Assembly (NCBI RefSeq): GCF_029867415.1
Contig: NW_026705923.1
Coordinates: 186,001 to 250,000, forward strand
DNA length: 64,000 nt
Direction: 5' to 3'
Source: Vicia villosa
Taxonomy: Eukaryota; Streptophyta; Magnoliopsida; Fabales; Fabaceae
In this document: piece after piece, positions 44,967 to 57,771 of the stretch
Layout of the letters: the number at the start of each line of letters is the position of its first letter
Position numbering within the stretch: position 1 is the first letter of the stretch
Notes under the pieces: generated by a model
The model's input: the letters and a program-made list of their open reading frames with translations, nothing else
The model's database searches: none
What the model was told of the DNA's origin: nothing
Translations under genes and position numbers: made by a program

Positions 44967-47900
44967 TTATAACCTAGGAAATGTTCGTTGAGCGAGAATT
45001 TTATTCAACAATTCCTTCCTCAGTATCTTTCCTGAGGCATTCTTAGGTATGGAATGGACAAATACCACACGCCTTATCTTCTTGTATGGTGCAACCTACA
45101 AACTCGAGCAAAATACAAATAAAAATACAACAATGATTTATATTTTCATCAAGCAAACAGGGAAATTTATTGATTTTGGAAAAGAAAACTGCTATATCAA
45201 CTAGAAGAATAAAAAGGTTCAAGAAAATAGCACCTGTTTGGCTACAAAATCTATTATTTCTGCTTCACCCAAGCAGCTTTGAGGTTGCCTTACCACAATC
45301 GCCAGGGGAACCTGGCCAGCATCTTCATCAGGGTATCTGTTGTTGATTTTCAAAGGTTATGCATTCTGTCCTAGCTTAGATAGCACAAATTATAACTTGC
45401 CTTTTTCTAAAAACATATTTTATGAAAGATTATTTTATGTGAGAAATTGAAAGAGAAAAAATATGGATTCGTGAGACTAGTGAAGAAATGAAGACATTAC
45501 GGAACAACTGCAGCATCTTTTATCTCTTGGTGAGACTGGAGTAATTGTTCCAGCTCTGCAGGAGCCACCTACCAATATTGTAGGAAAAAGAAACAGACCC
45601 GTCATAATATTTTTTGGAATGACAAAATGTCAGTATGATAGTGTTAATATTGTGGGTGGGGGGATAAGAACCGCTAATCTAATTTCCATATCACCCAACT
45701 CCTCCTTAACTCTCGGGTCCTCGTCTCAACTACCAAGTCATACTTGACATATAACTTAGATGGATTTAACATTAAAACACGAAAGTTCGTGATTTTTGCA
45801 TAGTTTTAACAATAAAATTCAATTGCATATTGCAGTATTTTAACTTTTTCTTTGTTATCCAATGCATCCCTACATGCAACTGCAAAGATTAATCCCTCAA
45901 ATTAATTGAAATTGATTAAGAATTGACATCTCCCAACAGATGCTTTTCCATAGCAATGGTTAGTATCAAATCCCTGACAAAATGACTAAGGGGACAAAGT
46001 ATCCATGACTTGCAAAAAATAAAATACTAAAAAGTTTTTCTGCTAAAGTTTTTGTTTTCATTTTAGATTGGATCCGGTGGAGGATTCTTATCATTTAAAG
46101 CACATAATATCATGTCTAAAGATTTTGTAGCCTTTGAAGTAGCTTGACATGACAGTCACATAGAGAACTATTTTTCATTGAACACATTCTCAACAATTGT
46201 AGAACTTACTTAAAGTAAGGTAAGAGCATAAATAAGGTTCTTGCATTTGGGAGAAAATATGTGGAAGTTCTTAATTTCCATGTGACATTTTTGAGCCCAC
46301 ATAAGGGAATTAAGATCCAATTTTATTCTTTGAATGGAAACCATAAATTTTCACAACTATTGTAATTTATAAAAGAAATAAAAAAACACTAGTTTACTAA
46401 AGAAGCAGATAGTTTACCTGGTAACCTTTATATTTGATCAATTCTTTCAACCTGTCTACAACATAGACGAAACCTTCGTTGTCAAAATAGCAAATATCGC
46501 CAGTTCTCAACCATCCATCCACAAAAGTAACAGCAGTTGCCACTGGGTCATCAACATAACCTGCTAAAATTCCAAATGCCCAATTACCAAATACCAAAGC
46601 AAATTGGCATCAATATAAGAGTTTGATTGATAGGTATGTTCACTGTAAAAAAGTTTTACCACATGTATCCAACTATATCATGATTCACGAGTAGAGATCC
46701 TCTTCATTTCTTTAAGAAATTGAGAGTTCCATTATTATAGTTTTGTGTGTATAAATAAAGTCACATAAATATTAAATATATGTCACATGTTTTAAAACCG
46801 TGTGCTATTTTATTTACATACAAAATTATAGTAATGGAGAAAATGAAGAGAATGAGAAAAAGAGAGTATCTTAACCCTTATGTCACTTTGATAAAACAGT
46901 TTTACCTCCACAACTATCTACATGTTAAGATGTGAATAGATGCATATTGAAAAAAATTACAATTAAACTCGTAATCTAAGTAGCAATAACTATTAGTTTC
47001 ACAAAAAACAAACACAAAAGACAAAAAAAAAAAAAGTATTCTTGCATTTATGAATGTGCATGCCTTTCATTATTTGAGGTCCTCTAACCCAAAGTTCTCC
47101 TTCTTCACCAGGAGACATGGACTCTCCTGTGTTGGGGTTCACTATTTTAGCTTCCATCCCTGATCCCAGCCTACCTGTAGTACCTGCTCGGCTAGCCTCA
47201 TCGGAACCTACTATTCGGATAACACCTGCGGTTGATTCAGTTAACCCATATCCCTATAATAAAAAGATTATATTAATCTTTTAAGATAATTATTACAAAT
47301 GCAAATAAGGTTTTGAAAAAAAAAATTTATCTAGTTAATTAATAATTTTTACGGATAAATTAATAAAAATTATTTTTTCAAAATAAATTCATAAAACAAA
47401 ATTAAGGAATAACAATTTCTTTTTGTTATCAGAAAGAATAACATTTGCCACTATGCAAATGATGATGACACCAACTGCTGGTTTTATAAATATAATATTG
47501 GTGCAGCATTTTATAGTAAATAGGAGAGTTACTTGTTTTGGCTGCATTTCAAAGCTGCAAATAGCTCCTTTGTAAAAAGTGTTATGCAATATGCATGACA
47601 TTATAGTTTCTACCAGATTAGTTTCTTTTTTTGAAACAGTCTATCAGTTTACTCAGGAAGCCCATAGTTAATTAGTTAGTAAAACTGAATTGACAAAAGG
47701 TCATTCAATTTGATCAATCACTTTGTTCATGTCTAATTTTAGAGCAAGCATCCGTTTCTTTCTTACCTTTGGTTATTTTTAATTAGTCTCCCTTTCACAA
47801 AGGTGGTTTGCTCTTAATCCACAATATGGCCAGAGACATTTCAGTCTGTTTGTGATCACTTAGGTAACAATTTTCAGTTTTGTAACAAATGTAACTCATA

Positions 47901-49400
47901 CTATCGGGACGACCGCTAATAACGCTAGTTATCATAGTTTTTATTCCGGACTACGACAAGCCCAATCCAGTTAGCAAACATTGCCTAAATCAGTGTATCA
48001 TGTAAAAGACTACTCAATTACACCTTAGCCCGTGAGGCATAGAAAGATATCCGATGGCCAAATCAGACCTTCTTATACTGATTAGAGGATCCTTCAAGAT
48101 TTGAGCCAGATACATCAATACCATTCAGGGCCGTCTCAAGAGTTTGGATGCATTTGTAATTTAACAATGGAAAAACAACTAGGGGCCCTACTTAATCATG
48201 ATTGAACCGGAAAAATATTCTACGCGGCCCTATTTATCTTTAGTTTAATCTTAACAAATTTGGACCCCTGTGCGGTAATCCACTTTATACGCCCTCAAAG
48301 ACGGTGCTATCACAGCATATCCTTTCTTTTCTCATCCAAACACACTAGAAGTTAAAAAGTTGGAAAGTTTGAGAAGAAACCTGGAGAATGGATACTTGAG
48401 GGAACTTTGCTTTGAAAGCATCCAAGTTGTCCTTTCCCAACGGAGCACCACCACAAGCCACCCATTTCAATGAGGACAAATCATACCCCTCCGTCGCTCT
48501 CTCTTTATTCATCGCCACCACAACTGGCGGCGCCGCCGCAAGATTAGTGACTCGAAACCTCTGGAAAGCACGCAGCATTTTCTCCAATCCAAACCTCTCC
48601 ATCACAACCAACGTTTCCATCATAGCCACCGACTTGAAAAGGTAGGTAAAACCATACACGTGAAAATAAGGCACCACAGCCAAACACACGGCAGGACTCT
48701 CCGTCGGAATCCTAACGGCATTGTACGACGCCACCGACGCCATAATGTTCCGGTGAGTCAGCATTACGCCTTTCGATTTCCCCGTGGTCCCCGAGGAGTA
48801 CAGAATCGCAGCCACGTCGGATTGATTAACAACCGGCGATACCGATACCGATACCGGTGAACTATTATCTTCAGTGGTGAGTGAGTCGAACTCGGGCGAG
48901 TCAATGAGAATCGTTCCGAGTGAGAGTTTTGGAAGTTTGTGAAACAAAAACGACGTCGTGAAAGCGATGATCGGTTTCGAGAGGCTAATGAGGTGAGAAA
49001 TCTCGGAGGGAGAGGAAGCAGGGTTAACGGGTGAAAGGACCACGCCAATGGAGAGTAGTGCGAAGTAGAGGATTGGCACCTGGATGATGTTTGGGGAAAG
49101 TACCAATGCGGTGTGGTTTTTGGTGAGTCCGTGGAGGGTGGTGAGGTTGGTGGCGAGGGTTTGTGAGCGTTGGATGAAGCTGGAGTGAGAGATTTGGTGA
49201 GATGTGGTTGAGTCGATGAGGAAAGGGAGGGAGTCGGAGGAAGGTGAATTGTGGCGGAGGGAGAGAATGTAGGTTGCGGCGGAGATGGAGGCGTGTGGTG
49301 GAGGAAGGTTGAGTGGGGGCCGTAGACTGTGGAAGGTTTTGGATATGGAGTTGAACCCGGTTTTCGGATCGATCGGATTAGAGTTGTTGTCTTCTTCCAT
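44967..49400 (-). CDS. 4-coumarate:CoA ligase-like acyl-activating enzyme (6 exons)
   Basis: The family forms acyl-CoA from a carboxylic acid, ATP and CoA through an acyl-adenylate. The exons (minus strand) are 49400-48381, 47253-47064, 46560-46418, 45568-45501, 45336-45234 and 45095-44967, all in phase, giving 550 residues, a normal length. The AMP-binding loop [12 protein letters not shown] lies at about residues 201-212. [15 protein letters not shown], the hinge [13 protein letters not shown] and the late GKILRKEL with its catalytic lysine are all present. The C-terminal PRL is an accepted plant PTS1, so it is probably peroxisomal. It most resembles the 4CL-like subgroup outside true lignin 4CL, perhaps the Arabidopsis 4CLL7 type; the substrate is unknown. 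Intron 2 has a GC donor (AAAG|GCATGC). Intron 1 contains a hAT-type MITE. Confidence 0.93.
48126..48309. mobile_element. hAT-type MITE copy in 4CL-like intron 1
   Basis: The segment starts CAGGGCCGTCTCAAGAG and ends CTCAAAGACGGTGCTAT, an imperfect inverted repeat with the CAGGG ends of hAT elements. It contains GGGCCCTACTTAATCATGAT and CCCTGTGCGGTA words shared with the copy at 55118-55314. Confidence 0.55.
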
Positions 49401-49969
49401 GAGATTTTTGAGTGGAGGATTAGGCTGATTCTCGAAAAGGACGTTGTTCTGTCATGTGTCTTGGCCTATTGAAATTGAAGAAGGCAAACACGGAACATAC
49501 TCCAAAAAAAGTATAAGCGGTTCCACTATTGGACGCAACTAATTTCTATTTTGTCATTACTCATAAAATTCAATTTAATTTATTTTTTAAATAAAATAAT
49601 ATAGTTTTAAAATAGGGACCGTTTTAGCCGGTCTGAATGGTTACACTGTGACACTAACTATGCATATGCATGTGGTACCCAGGACTTCAGCCACATCGTC
49701 AATTACCAATTAATAGAGGCACCAAACAAGGCATAAGCCTTCGTCGCAGTTTGCCAATTCCAGGCCGTCACAAAATATGCAAATGTATGTGACTCGATGA
49801 AGGCAACATCACAAACTCAACAGAGGCATATGCCTATATCACTGTTATTACCAACAAATAGAGGTAATTCATCATCATCACATCGTCACTGGCCATAGGC
49901 CTACAACTTAGTATCAACATATCAACAACAACAAATCGATACCATACCGAGGATTGTTTATAATTTAAA
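49401..49969. other. Upstream region of the 4CL-like gene
   Basis: This interval holds the 5' flank of the minus-strand 4CL-like gene and then anonymous sequence up to the gypsy remnant. I see no other gene or clear promoter box. Confidence 0.35.
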
Positions 49970-52790
49970 AGGGAGATCGAGGCCCTGATTTAGTGCAACA
50001 AACTATCATCCTACATAAAGGAGGATGGTTTGTCATCAGCTAGAAAAAGAAGTCCAACTCTGAAAGATTCTGGGTTGGAGAAATCACAAGCTAAAAAAGG
50101 TAAAAGTTCGGAGGAAACACACGAGGCGCGTATGTCCCGACACATTCTAAATACCATTGTCAAGGGTCGGGAAACCAACTCGACCTAGAAGCGCTATGAA
50201 CAGACAATTATGTATGTATCCCATGATGAAACCACGGAAACAGGGGAAAAAAGTTCAACAGTGGTGAGCTTCTCTAAACGAGACTCCAAGGGAGTGCATG
50301 CTCATGAGAATGATCCAATGGTTATCAAGGTGCACATCAAGGACTGGAGTGTCAAAAGGGTGTTGATCGACCCTGGGAGTTCTGCAGACGTCCTATACTG
50401 GGACATTTTCAAGGGCATGGGTATGGATGCCTCCGAGATACTACATGTTAAAGGAATACTCGTCAGCTTTACAAGAGGAGAGGTAAAGGTTCTCAATCAT
50501 ATGCTCGTAATCACTGTGTTTGGCAGTGGACACAATGCCAAGTTGATAGTCAGATACCTCATTATAAGCGCAACCTCTTCGCATAACATAATCATTGGGA
50601 GACCAAATTTCAATACTTTCTAAGCCTCATTGTCCATACTGTACCTAAAAATAAAATATCTGCTAAGTAGTGGTGAAGTCGGCGTGGTCAAGGGAGATCA
50701 GGGGTTGGCCCGTAAGTGTTACAAAGATAGCCTGAGGCTGAAGAAAAGGACCGGAGAAGATCTTCCCAGAGAAGTCAACTTGTTGAATGTCGATCTGATC
50801 GACCTCACAAATCGGTTCCAATCTCACACCCAATGAAGAGTTGGGAATCATAAAAATGTTAAAACAGAACGTGGACTTATTTGCATGGAAGCCTTTTGAT
50901 ATGCTAGGAATTGATCTGGATGTCATGTGCCATTAGCTTGCTATCGATCCGGCCCATAAAATGGTAGAATAGAGAAAGTGGAAGATTGGGGGCGAAAAGG
51001 AACATACTATTTCCAAGGAGGTTGGGAAGTTGCTCAATGTCAGGTTCATTTAAGAGGTAAAATCCCACTTGGCTGTACATAGTAATGGTCAAGAAGAAGA
51101 CAAGGAAATGGCGCATGTGTGTGGATTTCACAGATTTAAAAAAAGCTTGTCCCAATGATCCTTATCCTCTGCCACACATTGACAAGTTAATTAACAGTTT
51201 ATTTGGCTTTCGATTACTCAGCTTCATGGATGCCTACTCTAGGTATAACCAAATCCAGATGAGTCCCTCAGACGCATCTAAAATAGCTTTCATGACAAGT
51301 CAGAGCAATTATTACTATGAGGTAATTCCTTTTGGCCTAAAAAACGCTGGAGCTACCTACCAGCGGCTTATGGACATGGTGTTTGCATCTCAGATAAGAA
51401 GGGATTTAGAAGTATATGTGGATGACATGGTAATTAAAACCTCGGAGGAGTGAGATAACGTCGGAGATTTGGAGGAGACATTCAAGTTGGTTCGGAAGTT
51501 CAACATGAGGCTCATCCCCGATAAGTGTACCTTCGGGGTTCCTGCAGGTAAGTTCTTCGAGTTTATGCTTACTCACTGAGGAAAACCCTAATAAGCGTCA
51601 GGCGATCTTGGATATGAGGAACCCGACGTCTAAAAAGGAAGTACAACAGTTGATTGGATGACTAGTCGTGCTCTCATGCAGGTAAGTTCTTCGGGTTTAT
51701 GCTGACTCACCGAGGAATTGGGGAAACCCTAATAAGCGTCAGGCAATCTTGGATATGAGGAACCCGACGTCTAAAAAGGAAGTACAACAGTTGATCGGAC
51801 GACTAGTTGTGCTCCCATGGTTCTTGTCTTTTGCTGGAGATAAGGCAATGCACTTTTTCTCGTTAATAAGGAAGTCGGTAGAGTTTACATGGTCCAAGGA
51901 TTGCGAGAAAGCATTCATTGAGGTCAAGCAATTCCTGTCTGCACCACCAGTTTTAGTATGGCCTGAAGCAGATTCACCTCTGATTTTGTATCTTTCAGTA
52001 TAAAGCAAAGTTATAAGCTATGTTCTAGTGCAAGATGGTGACAAGGGGAAAGTCGGTCTACTTCGTAAGCAAGGCGTTGAAGGGGGAAGAACTAGGCTAT
52101 CAAAAGATTGATATGTTAGCACTTGCGGTGGTGGTCACTGCTCGAAAACTACGACACTATTACTAGGGACATCCAAGCATCGTCAAAACAAATTATCCGG
52201 TCGGACAAATATTGAAAAAGCCCGACCTTGCAGGAAGAATGATATCTTGGGCTGTTGAGCTTTTAGAGTATGATATAACATTTGAGACAAGGAGTGGAAT
52301 AAAATACCAACTACTGGCCGACTTTCTAGTTGAGCTTAGTTCGCCTACTGAAGAGTTGGTTGAAAAGTGGATACTATCTGTGGGCGGTTTGTTTAACCTC
52401 AAAGGCAGTGGGGGCATGCATTGTATTAGAGAGATTGGGGGAAAGAATTTGGAGCAATCACTATGCTTCACCTTCAAAGCAAGTAACAATTAGGCGGAGT
52501 ATGAAACTGTTATAACCAGCCTACGACTGGCAAAGGAAGTTGGCGTCACTCATTTAGTGGTGTGCGGCGATTCTTAGTTGGTAGCTAGCCAGATCAAAGG
52601 GGACTACCAAACAAAGGATCTGGTTATGATAAAATACTTACAACAAACGCTACAGATGGCTCAGGGTTTCGCTATGTTTGAAGTGCTCCATGTACCTAGG
52701 GAAGAAAATTTAAGAGCCGACCTATTGGCCCGTCTCGCTAGCATCAAGGTGTTGTACCCCAAAATTTTCCCTCCTATTTTTTTCTAACTG
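49970..52790 (+). pseudogene. Decayed Ty3/gypsy element of the Tat lineage (gag end to second RNase H)
   Basis: In order on the + strand come a gag C-terminal stretch, a protease region (VKRVLIDPGSSADVLYWDIF, where DPGSSAD replaces D-S/T-G, and HNIIIGRPNFNTF), and RT (FTDLKKACPNDPYPLPHIDK, FMDAYSRYNQIQM, YVDDMVIK). RNase H follows (KDCEKAFIEVKQFL), and then a second RNase-H-like domain (ASQIKGDYQTKDLVMIKYLQ, HVPREENLRADLLARLASIK). Two RNase H domains and the KKACPNDPYPLP motif mark the Tat group, to which Ogre also belongs. Many stops and frameshifts are present and no LTRs are attached. An internal 134-bp tandem duplication lies at 51544-51817. Confidence 0.88.
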
Positions 52791-53685
52791 GCTTAGGCTT
52801 TCCATCATATCATATTCATACATACATGTCATCAGCTTTCTGATCACGGGATCAAGGTTCCACTCTCACTCTGTTTCATTGATTCGAACAAGGCAATGGC
52901 AAGTTTATTCATATGGGAGAAGTTCATGTTCCTTCCGTCTATGAATTGGTCTCAACCTGAAAGCTACTTATTCACTCTAAAACTTATTATATTCATTCTA
53001 TTAAAGATATTATTAACACTCTCTTACACTATTTCATTCATTCATTGATTCATGTCTCAAATATGATTAGAAATCAATTCACTATTCCACAACATCTCTT
53101 ACTCCTAATTGATATTCACACAAGAGCAATCAATTTTCAGGTAAAATTAAACTAATTAGGATAATATGAATATGATATTATCAAAACTATTCCAACTGTT
53201 TGAACTATGTGACAATGATGTTCAAGTGAAACATCTAGTGTTTCAAACTGATTTACACACTGATTTTGTGGATAATGTGATTTTGTGGATACATGACTTA
53301 TAGGTAATGTAGATGGAAGGATTTGCCAAAAAGGGTTGGTACTGCAATGGAAAGATTGAGCATTGCATATGTAACTTGATAAATCAAAGAGTAATTATCC
53401 TATGCTTGGATTTTATTTAATAACTACAAACAATTTCTGTAGTTTGTTCTTTTTGCTTAACTTATATCTTTTTGTTTTTTTTAGATTGAAAAAAATAATC
53501 GCCATTAGTCCACTAGTCCACGTTGATATGTAATTCAATTGTAAATTAATTAAATTCTATATATTATTATTTTGTAGTTTTTGATATATTGGCCAATTAA
53601 TATTATTAGTTATGGTATAATTTAATTTAAAATTGTGTGATATTTAATCTGGATTTAGTTGGTTTGATTTATTACTTATTACACC
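52791..53685. other. Intergenic AT-rich DNA
   Basis: No gene, repeat boundary or motif that I can support is present here. Confidence 0.4.
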
Positions 53686-53687
53686 TT

Positions 53688-53965
53688 TGGTTCTGTAAGT
53701 TAGCGAGTTTTTGATTTTCGTCCTTGTAAGTTTTTTTTGTTGGTATGAGTCCCTGTATTTAACTTTTTGCTTGCGGTTTAGTCCCTAAAGCAAAAATCCG
53801 TAGGAAAATCTGCAGGTTTTCCTGCGAATTTTTCTGCGGATTTTGATTTTAGGGACTAAAACAAACGCGAAAGTGAAATATAGGGACTCAAACCTAAAAA
53901 AAAAACTTACAGGGACGAAAATCAAAAACTCGCTAACTTACAGAGACCAAAAGTGCATTTGAGCC
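53688..53965. mobile_element. Inverted-repeat MITE
   Basis: The left end (ACCTTTGGTTCTGTAAGTTA, then GCGAGTTTTTGATTTTCGTC) is the reverse complement of the right end (GACGAAAATCAAAAACTCGC, then TAACTTACAGAGACCAAAAG). The centre holds a second palindrome (ATCCGTAGGAAAATCTGCAG against CCTGCGAATTTTTCTGCGGA). No coding sequence is present. Its right half lies inside the tandem duplication that follows. Confidence 0.75.
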
Positions 53966-54344
53966 TTAAAATTATATTAATTTTAAATGCATTATGTGTT
54001 TTGGATCTTATTTAGTATTTAATATTTAACAGGTGAAACAAGTAATATTTTAATAGTAATATTTTAAAGCAAAAATCCGTAGGAAAATCTGCAGGTTTTC
54101 CTGCGAATTTTTCTGCGGATTTTGATTTTAGGGACTAAAACAAACGCGAAAGTGAAATATAGGGACTCAAACCTAAAAAAAAAACTTACAGGGACGAAAA
54201 TCAAAAACTCGCTAACTTACAGAGACCAAAAGTGCATTTGAGCCTTAAAATTATATTAATTTTAAATGCATTATGTGTTTTGGATCTTATTTAGTATTTA
54301 ATATTTAACAGGTGAAACAAGTAATATTTTAAGACATGTTCAAC
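53787..54344 (+). repeat. 279-bp tandem duplication
   Basis: Copies 53787-54065 and 54066-54344 appear identical by eye, both starting AAAGCAAAAATCCGTAGG and ending AAGTAATATTTTAA. The duplication takes in the right two-thirds of the MITE plus about 100 bases of flank. Near-identity implies a recent event. Confidence 0.9.
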
Positions 54345-55117
54345 TTTTATAATATTTTATATTTTAATTTTTCTAATATATAATATTTATGTTATTTAAA
54401 CCTTATAAATTTTATTCTAAATTCTATTGCATAGGAAAATAACAGTCTAAATTTATCAATAAGTTAATTTAATATTTTTTAATTTCAAAATAAATTACCG
54501 GTTAAAGATTAATAGGGATTTACCTGCGGTTTTTAATTCCTGAGATTTTACCTACGAATTTATTATTATTCATGAAGGTTTTAGCTGAGGATAATAATCG
54601 GCAGAAAAAACCGCAGAAAATGGCTTTCCTTTCCTTGCAGATTTTTGGTTTAAATCCGCAGGAAGATAGATTACTTCTAGTATTGTATATACCAAGTTAA
54701 AGTCTAATGGTTTGACGGTAACTATATTTACATGGAATTCTAAACTTTAACTGAGTTTCTATATCATTCTACATGAAAGACGTGTATTGAAAAGAAACTT
54801 GTAAGTGAAAATGACACCTTTTATTATAAGTGTCATTATTTTAAGAATGAGTTAAAACTTAGGAAAATGTATTGTAAGAAAGAAAGAAAAAATCAAAGAT
54901 GGGTGTAACTTGGAAAGTTCCCTGATAAGACTGACTCAAACCAAAATCGTTTTTTAAGCTGCAGTGATTACTTTGATCTGAATATAGAACTGCATTACTC
55001 ATGCATAGTCTTCCGTTGACTTTTCTCTATTCAAACATTCTAGTTTATTTATCATAGAATTTAGAGTAACTAGTTCAACTGATGTACATAATAAGCTACT
55101 CGACAAATAATATATGT
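54345..55117. other. Intergenic, AT-rich, with a second TGCGGATTT-type palindrome
   Basis: CTGCGGTTTTT, GGCAGAAAAAACCGCAG and AATCCGCAGG words at 54520-54665 resemble the palindromic core of the MITE at 53688, so a diverged relative may lie here. No gene is visible. Confidence 0.35.
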
Positions 55118-55314
55118 ACAAGACCGTTTCAATTTTTTGGAGGCACCGTGTAGATTAGTCATAGTTCAACTATGATAAAGTAATTAGAGGTCCTGTTTAA
55201 CCTCATTTTAACCGTGGCAAAGATTTACGAGGCCCTATTTAATTATGATTTAACTGTAAAAAATTTGAGACCCTGTGCGATAGCCCGTCTGGCACATCCT
55301 CAAAGACAGTCCTG
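55118..55314. mobile_element. hAT-type MITE copy upstream of the GLR gene
   Basis: This is a diverged relative of 48126-48309. It shares GAGGCCCTATTTAATTATGA, GACCCTGTGCGATAGCCC and the end CTCAAAGACAGTCCTG. It ends about 230 bases before the GLR start codon, so it may form part of that promoter. Confidence 0.5.
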
Positions 55315-55542
55315 TGTACCAGTATATGGAAGTTTTTTACAAATATATTGAGGAGACTTAGGAAGAAAAAAAAAGTTTTATTCTTTCTCCTAACTAATAG
55401 GCTACAAATTGAATATTCAAGTATTATTGGAGAAGGATTGAAAGGAATCATAGGAAAGTTACAGAGATGAGGTTTATTAATACTCATGCACAAAGTCAAT
55501 GACTCAATTTTATGACACTCTTTGTCTCTGGATATTTCTGGA

Positions 55543-57727
55543 ATGGGGAGGAACTCTTCATTGCAACTCATTATCTGCTTCAATATTGTTTTGTACTTGT
55601 TGGCATGGTCAAGAGTGCAAACAAGCCACTCCTTAGTGCTACAAAGAACTACTATTATGAGCATAGGTGCTGTGCTTGATTTGACTTCGTTAATGGGGAA
55701 GCAACAGAAGATAGCAATGGATATTGCAGTGGAAGAATTCAACATTGACCAATTCAGCTCTTTCAATATAGATTTGCAGATAAAAGACTCGCATAGAAAT
55801 TCTGCTCAAGTGATTGCAAGTGGTAACTTCCTTCCTTCCAACTTTTTGTCATGTTGCAGCATAAAGAATCACATTATCTGTCTCATTACTTGTCATGTCT
55901 ATCATGTCGCATGAGTTTTTTTTGCCCAATTTCATCCATATATAGTTGTTACCAAATTAAGTTGCACAAATTTATTTTTGATATAATGCACGTGATATTT
56001 CATAACTTACATGTTTATCATCCTTAATATAGTTTTTAGTTGGGACAAATGAAAAGGGAGGGATTCGAACTGTCTCCTCACTCTTAGGGTGTGTTTGGTT
56101 CGAGGTAGAGCGAGGGAAGGAGAGAGGAGGAGAAGGGAGGGAATATTTAAAATGAAATGTGTTTGATTTAATTTTTAGGAGGGGAGACGAGGGGAGGGGA
56201 GCAAAATCCCTCCAAGTGACACTTTTTGCATTCTCCCGAATCGGAGGGATTCGGAAGGGAGGGGATGGGATCTGAGTTTTAATATTAATTAAATTAATAT
56301 ATTTACTAAAATATCCTCAATTTTATTTTATTATTATAAAAATATTATTTTCTTTCATGTTTCTAATTTTCTTTTTGTGATTTTTTTATCTATTGCTTCC
56401 AAGCCTTCCATCAACTTATTATAATTATTCTTCACCTTCAAATTATTTTTTATTTTTTTACTTAATAAAAATTATAACTACTATAATTTTTTGTGTTTTA
56501 TTATAATTTATTTTATGTATTCAAAAGTTGTTATCAACGCATAGTTTATTTTGTGTAGAGAGTTATAATACGAATCAAGTGTACTCAATTTTTTTAATAT
56601 TATAGTATAAGTTATGACTTTTTAGTCACTCAGTTATACAAATATTATTTCCAAGAAAATAATTATGAAATTTTTATAATTGAATATCATATCACTTATA
56701 TAAAATTACAAGGATAAAATTGTAAATTATTATTAAAATCCCTCCCCTCCCCTCGTGAACCAAACATATTTTTAAACGAAATCCCTCCCCTCCCCTCGTT
56801 TGAACCAAACATATATATAATTACAAAAAATCCCTCCCCTCCCCTCCCCTCCCCTTCTCTCCATTAAAATCCCTCCCATCCCCTCCCCCTCATTTGAACC
56901 AAACAAACCCTTAGTATATTATGGACTCGAATGTTCTACCTTAATCACTTCATCCTTACACACTTCGTATTTGAGGGACTTTGGACTAGAATGTTTTTGA
57001 TAGACACTAAAAAAAGACTCGATCCACCAACTCTCCAATCTTTAAGTAACGAGACGATTACTTGGGAAGTAGATGGAAAGATCACATGGCGAGCATGTGA
57101 TCTAGTATAACCCACTCCCTCTCATGGGGGACTAGGATACGTCCTAAGCGAGAGGAATAAGACTCCATCAAGAAATAATTGAAGTTTTTGTAGGACTATT
57201 TTCACTTCCAACATAATAGGGTGACTAACTCCAATCATTCCTTTAACAAGTCATATCCAGAAGACGTGTAACTACTTTTGTGCGTTAGAACTGGTCTGCT
57301 CACTTCCTTCTCCATCACAGTTCTTATCTATAAATACTCAGCTAGGTAATTCAATAAACCATCCATTTTAACATATTAGAACAAAATAAATCTTCTCGTG
57401 TATCTTACCTCATATAAGGTAGGATCATTTGTACTCATCGCAAGTACAGTTGACGTCCACCATATGACCCAAAAAAACTAACTCGGACCATACACTTATC
57501 TAAAATACTTGTTGGTATGATCGTTGTTCCACAATGGTGAGACGTGGCGTCAACAGCAATGAGAGAGAGAGTGTGTGTGTTCAACTTAAGTCAACGTGAA
57601 CGTGAACGCCTCTACACTTATCTAAGATGGCATTATAGGCACCACTAACTCAGTCAACATGAACGCCTCTACTCAGTCAACATGAACAGAGTGTCTTCGA
57701 TCTCAGTGCTAATTGCTACAAATGAAG

Positions 57728-57771
<44 letters not shown>

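Noticed and set aside
48660..49048. Arg-rich frames on both strands
   Set aside because: Alternative-frame shadows of 4CL-like exon 1.
55522..55542. Upstream extension of GLR exon 1 to 55522
   Set aside because: That codon is TTG; the first ATG in frame is 55543, directly before the signal peptide.
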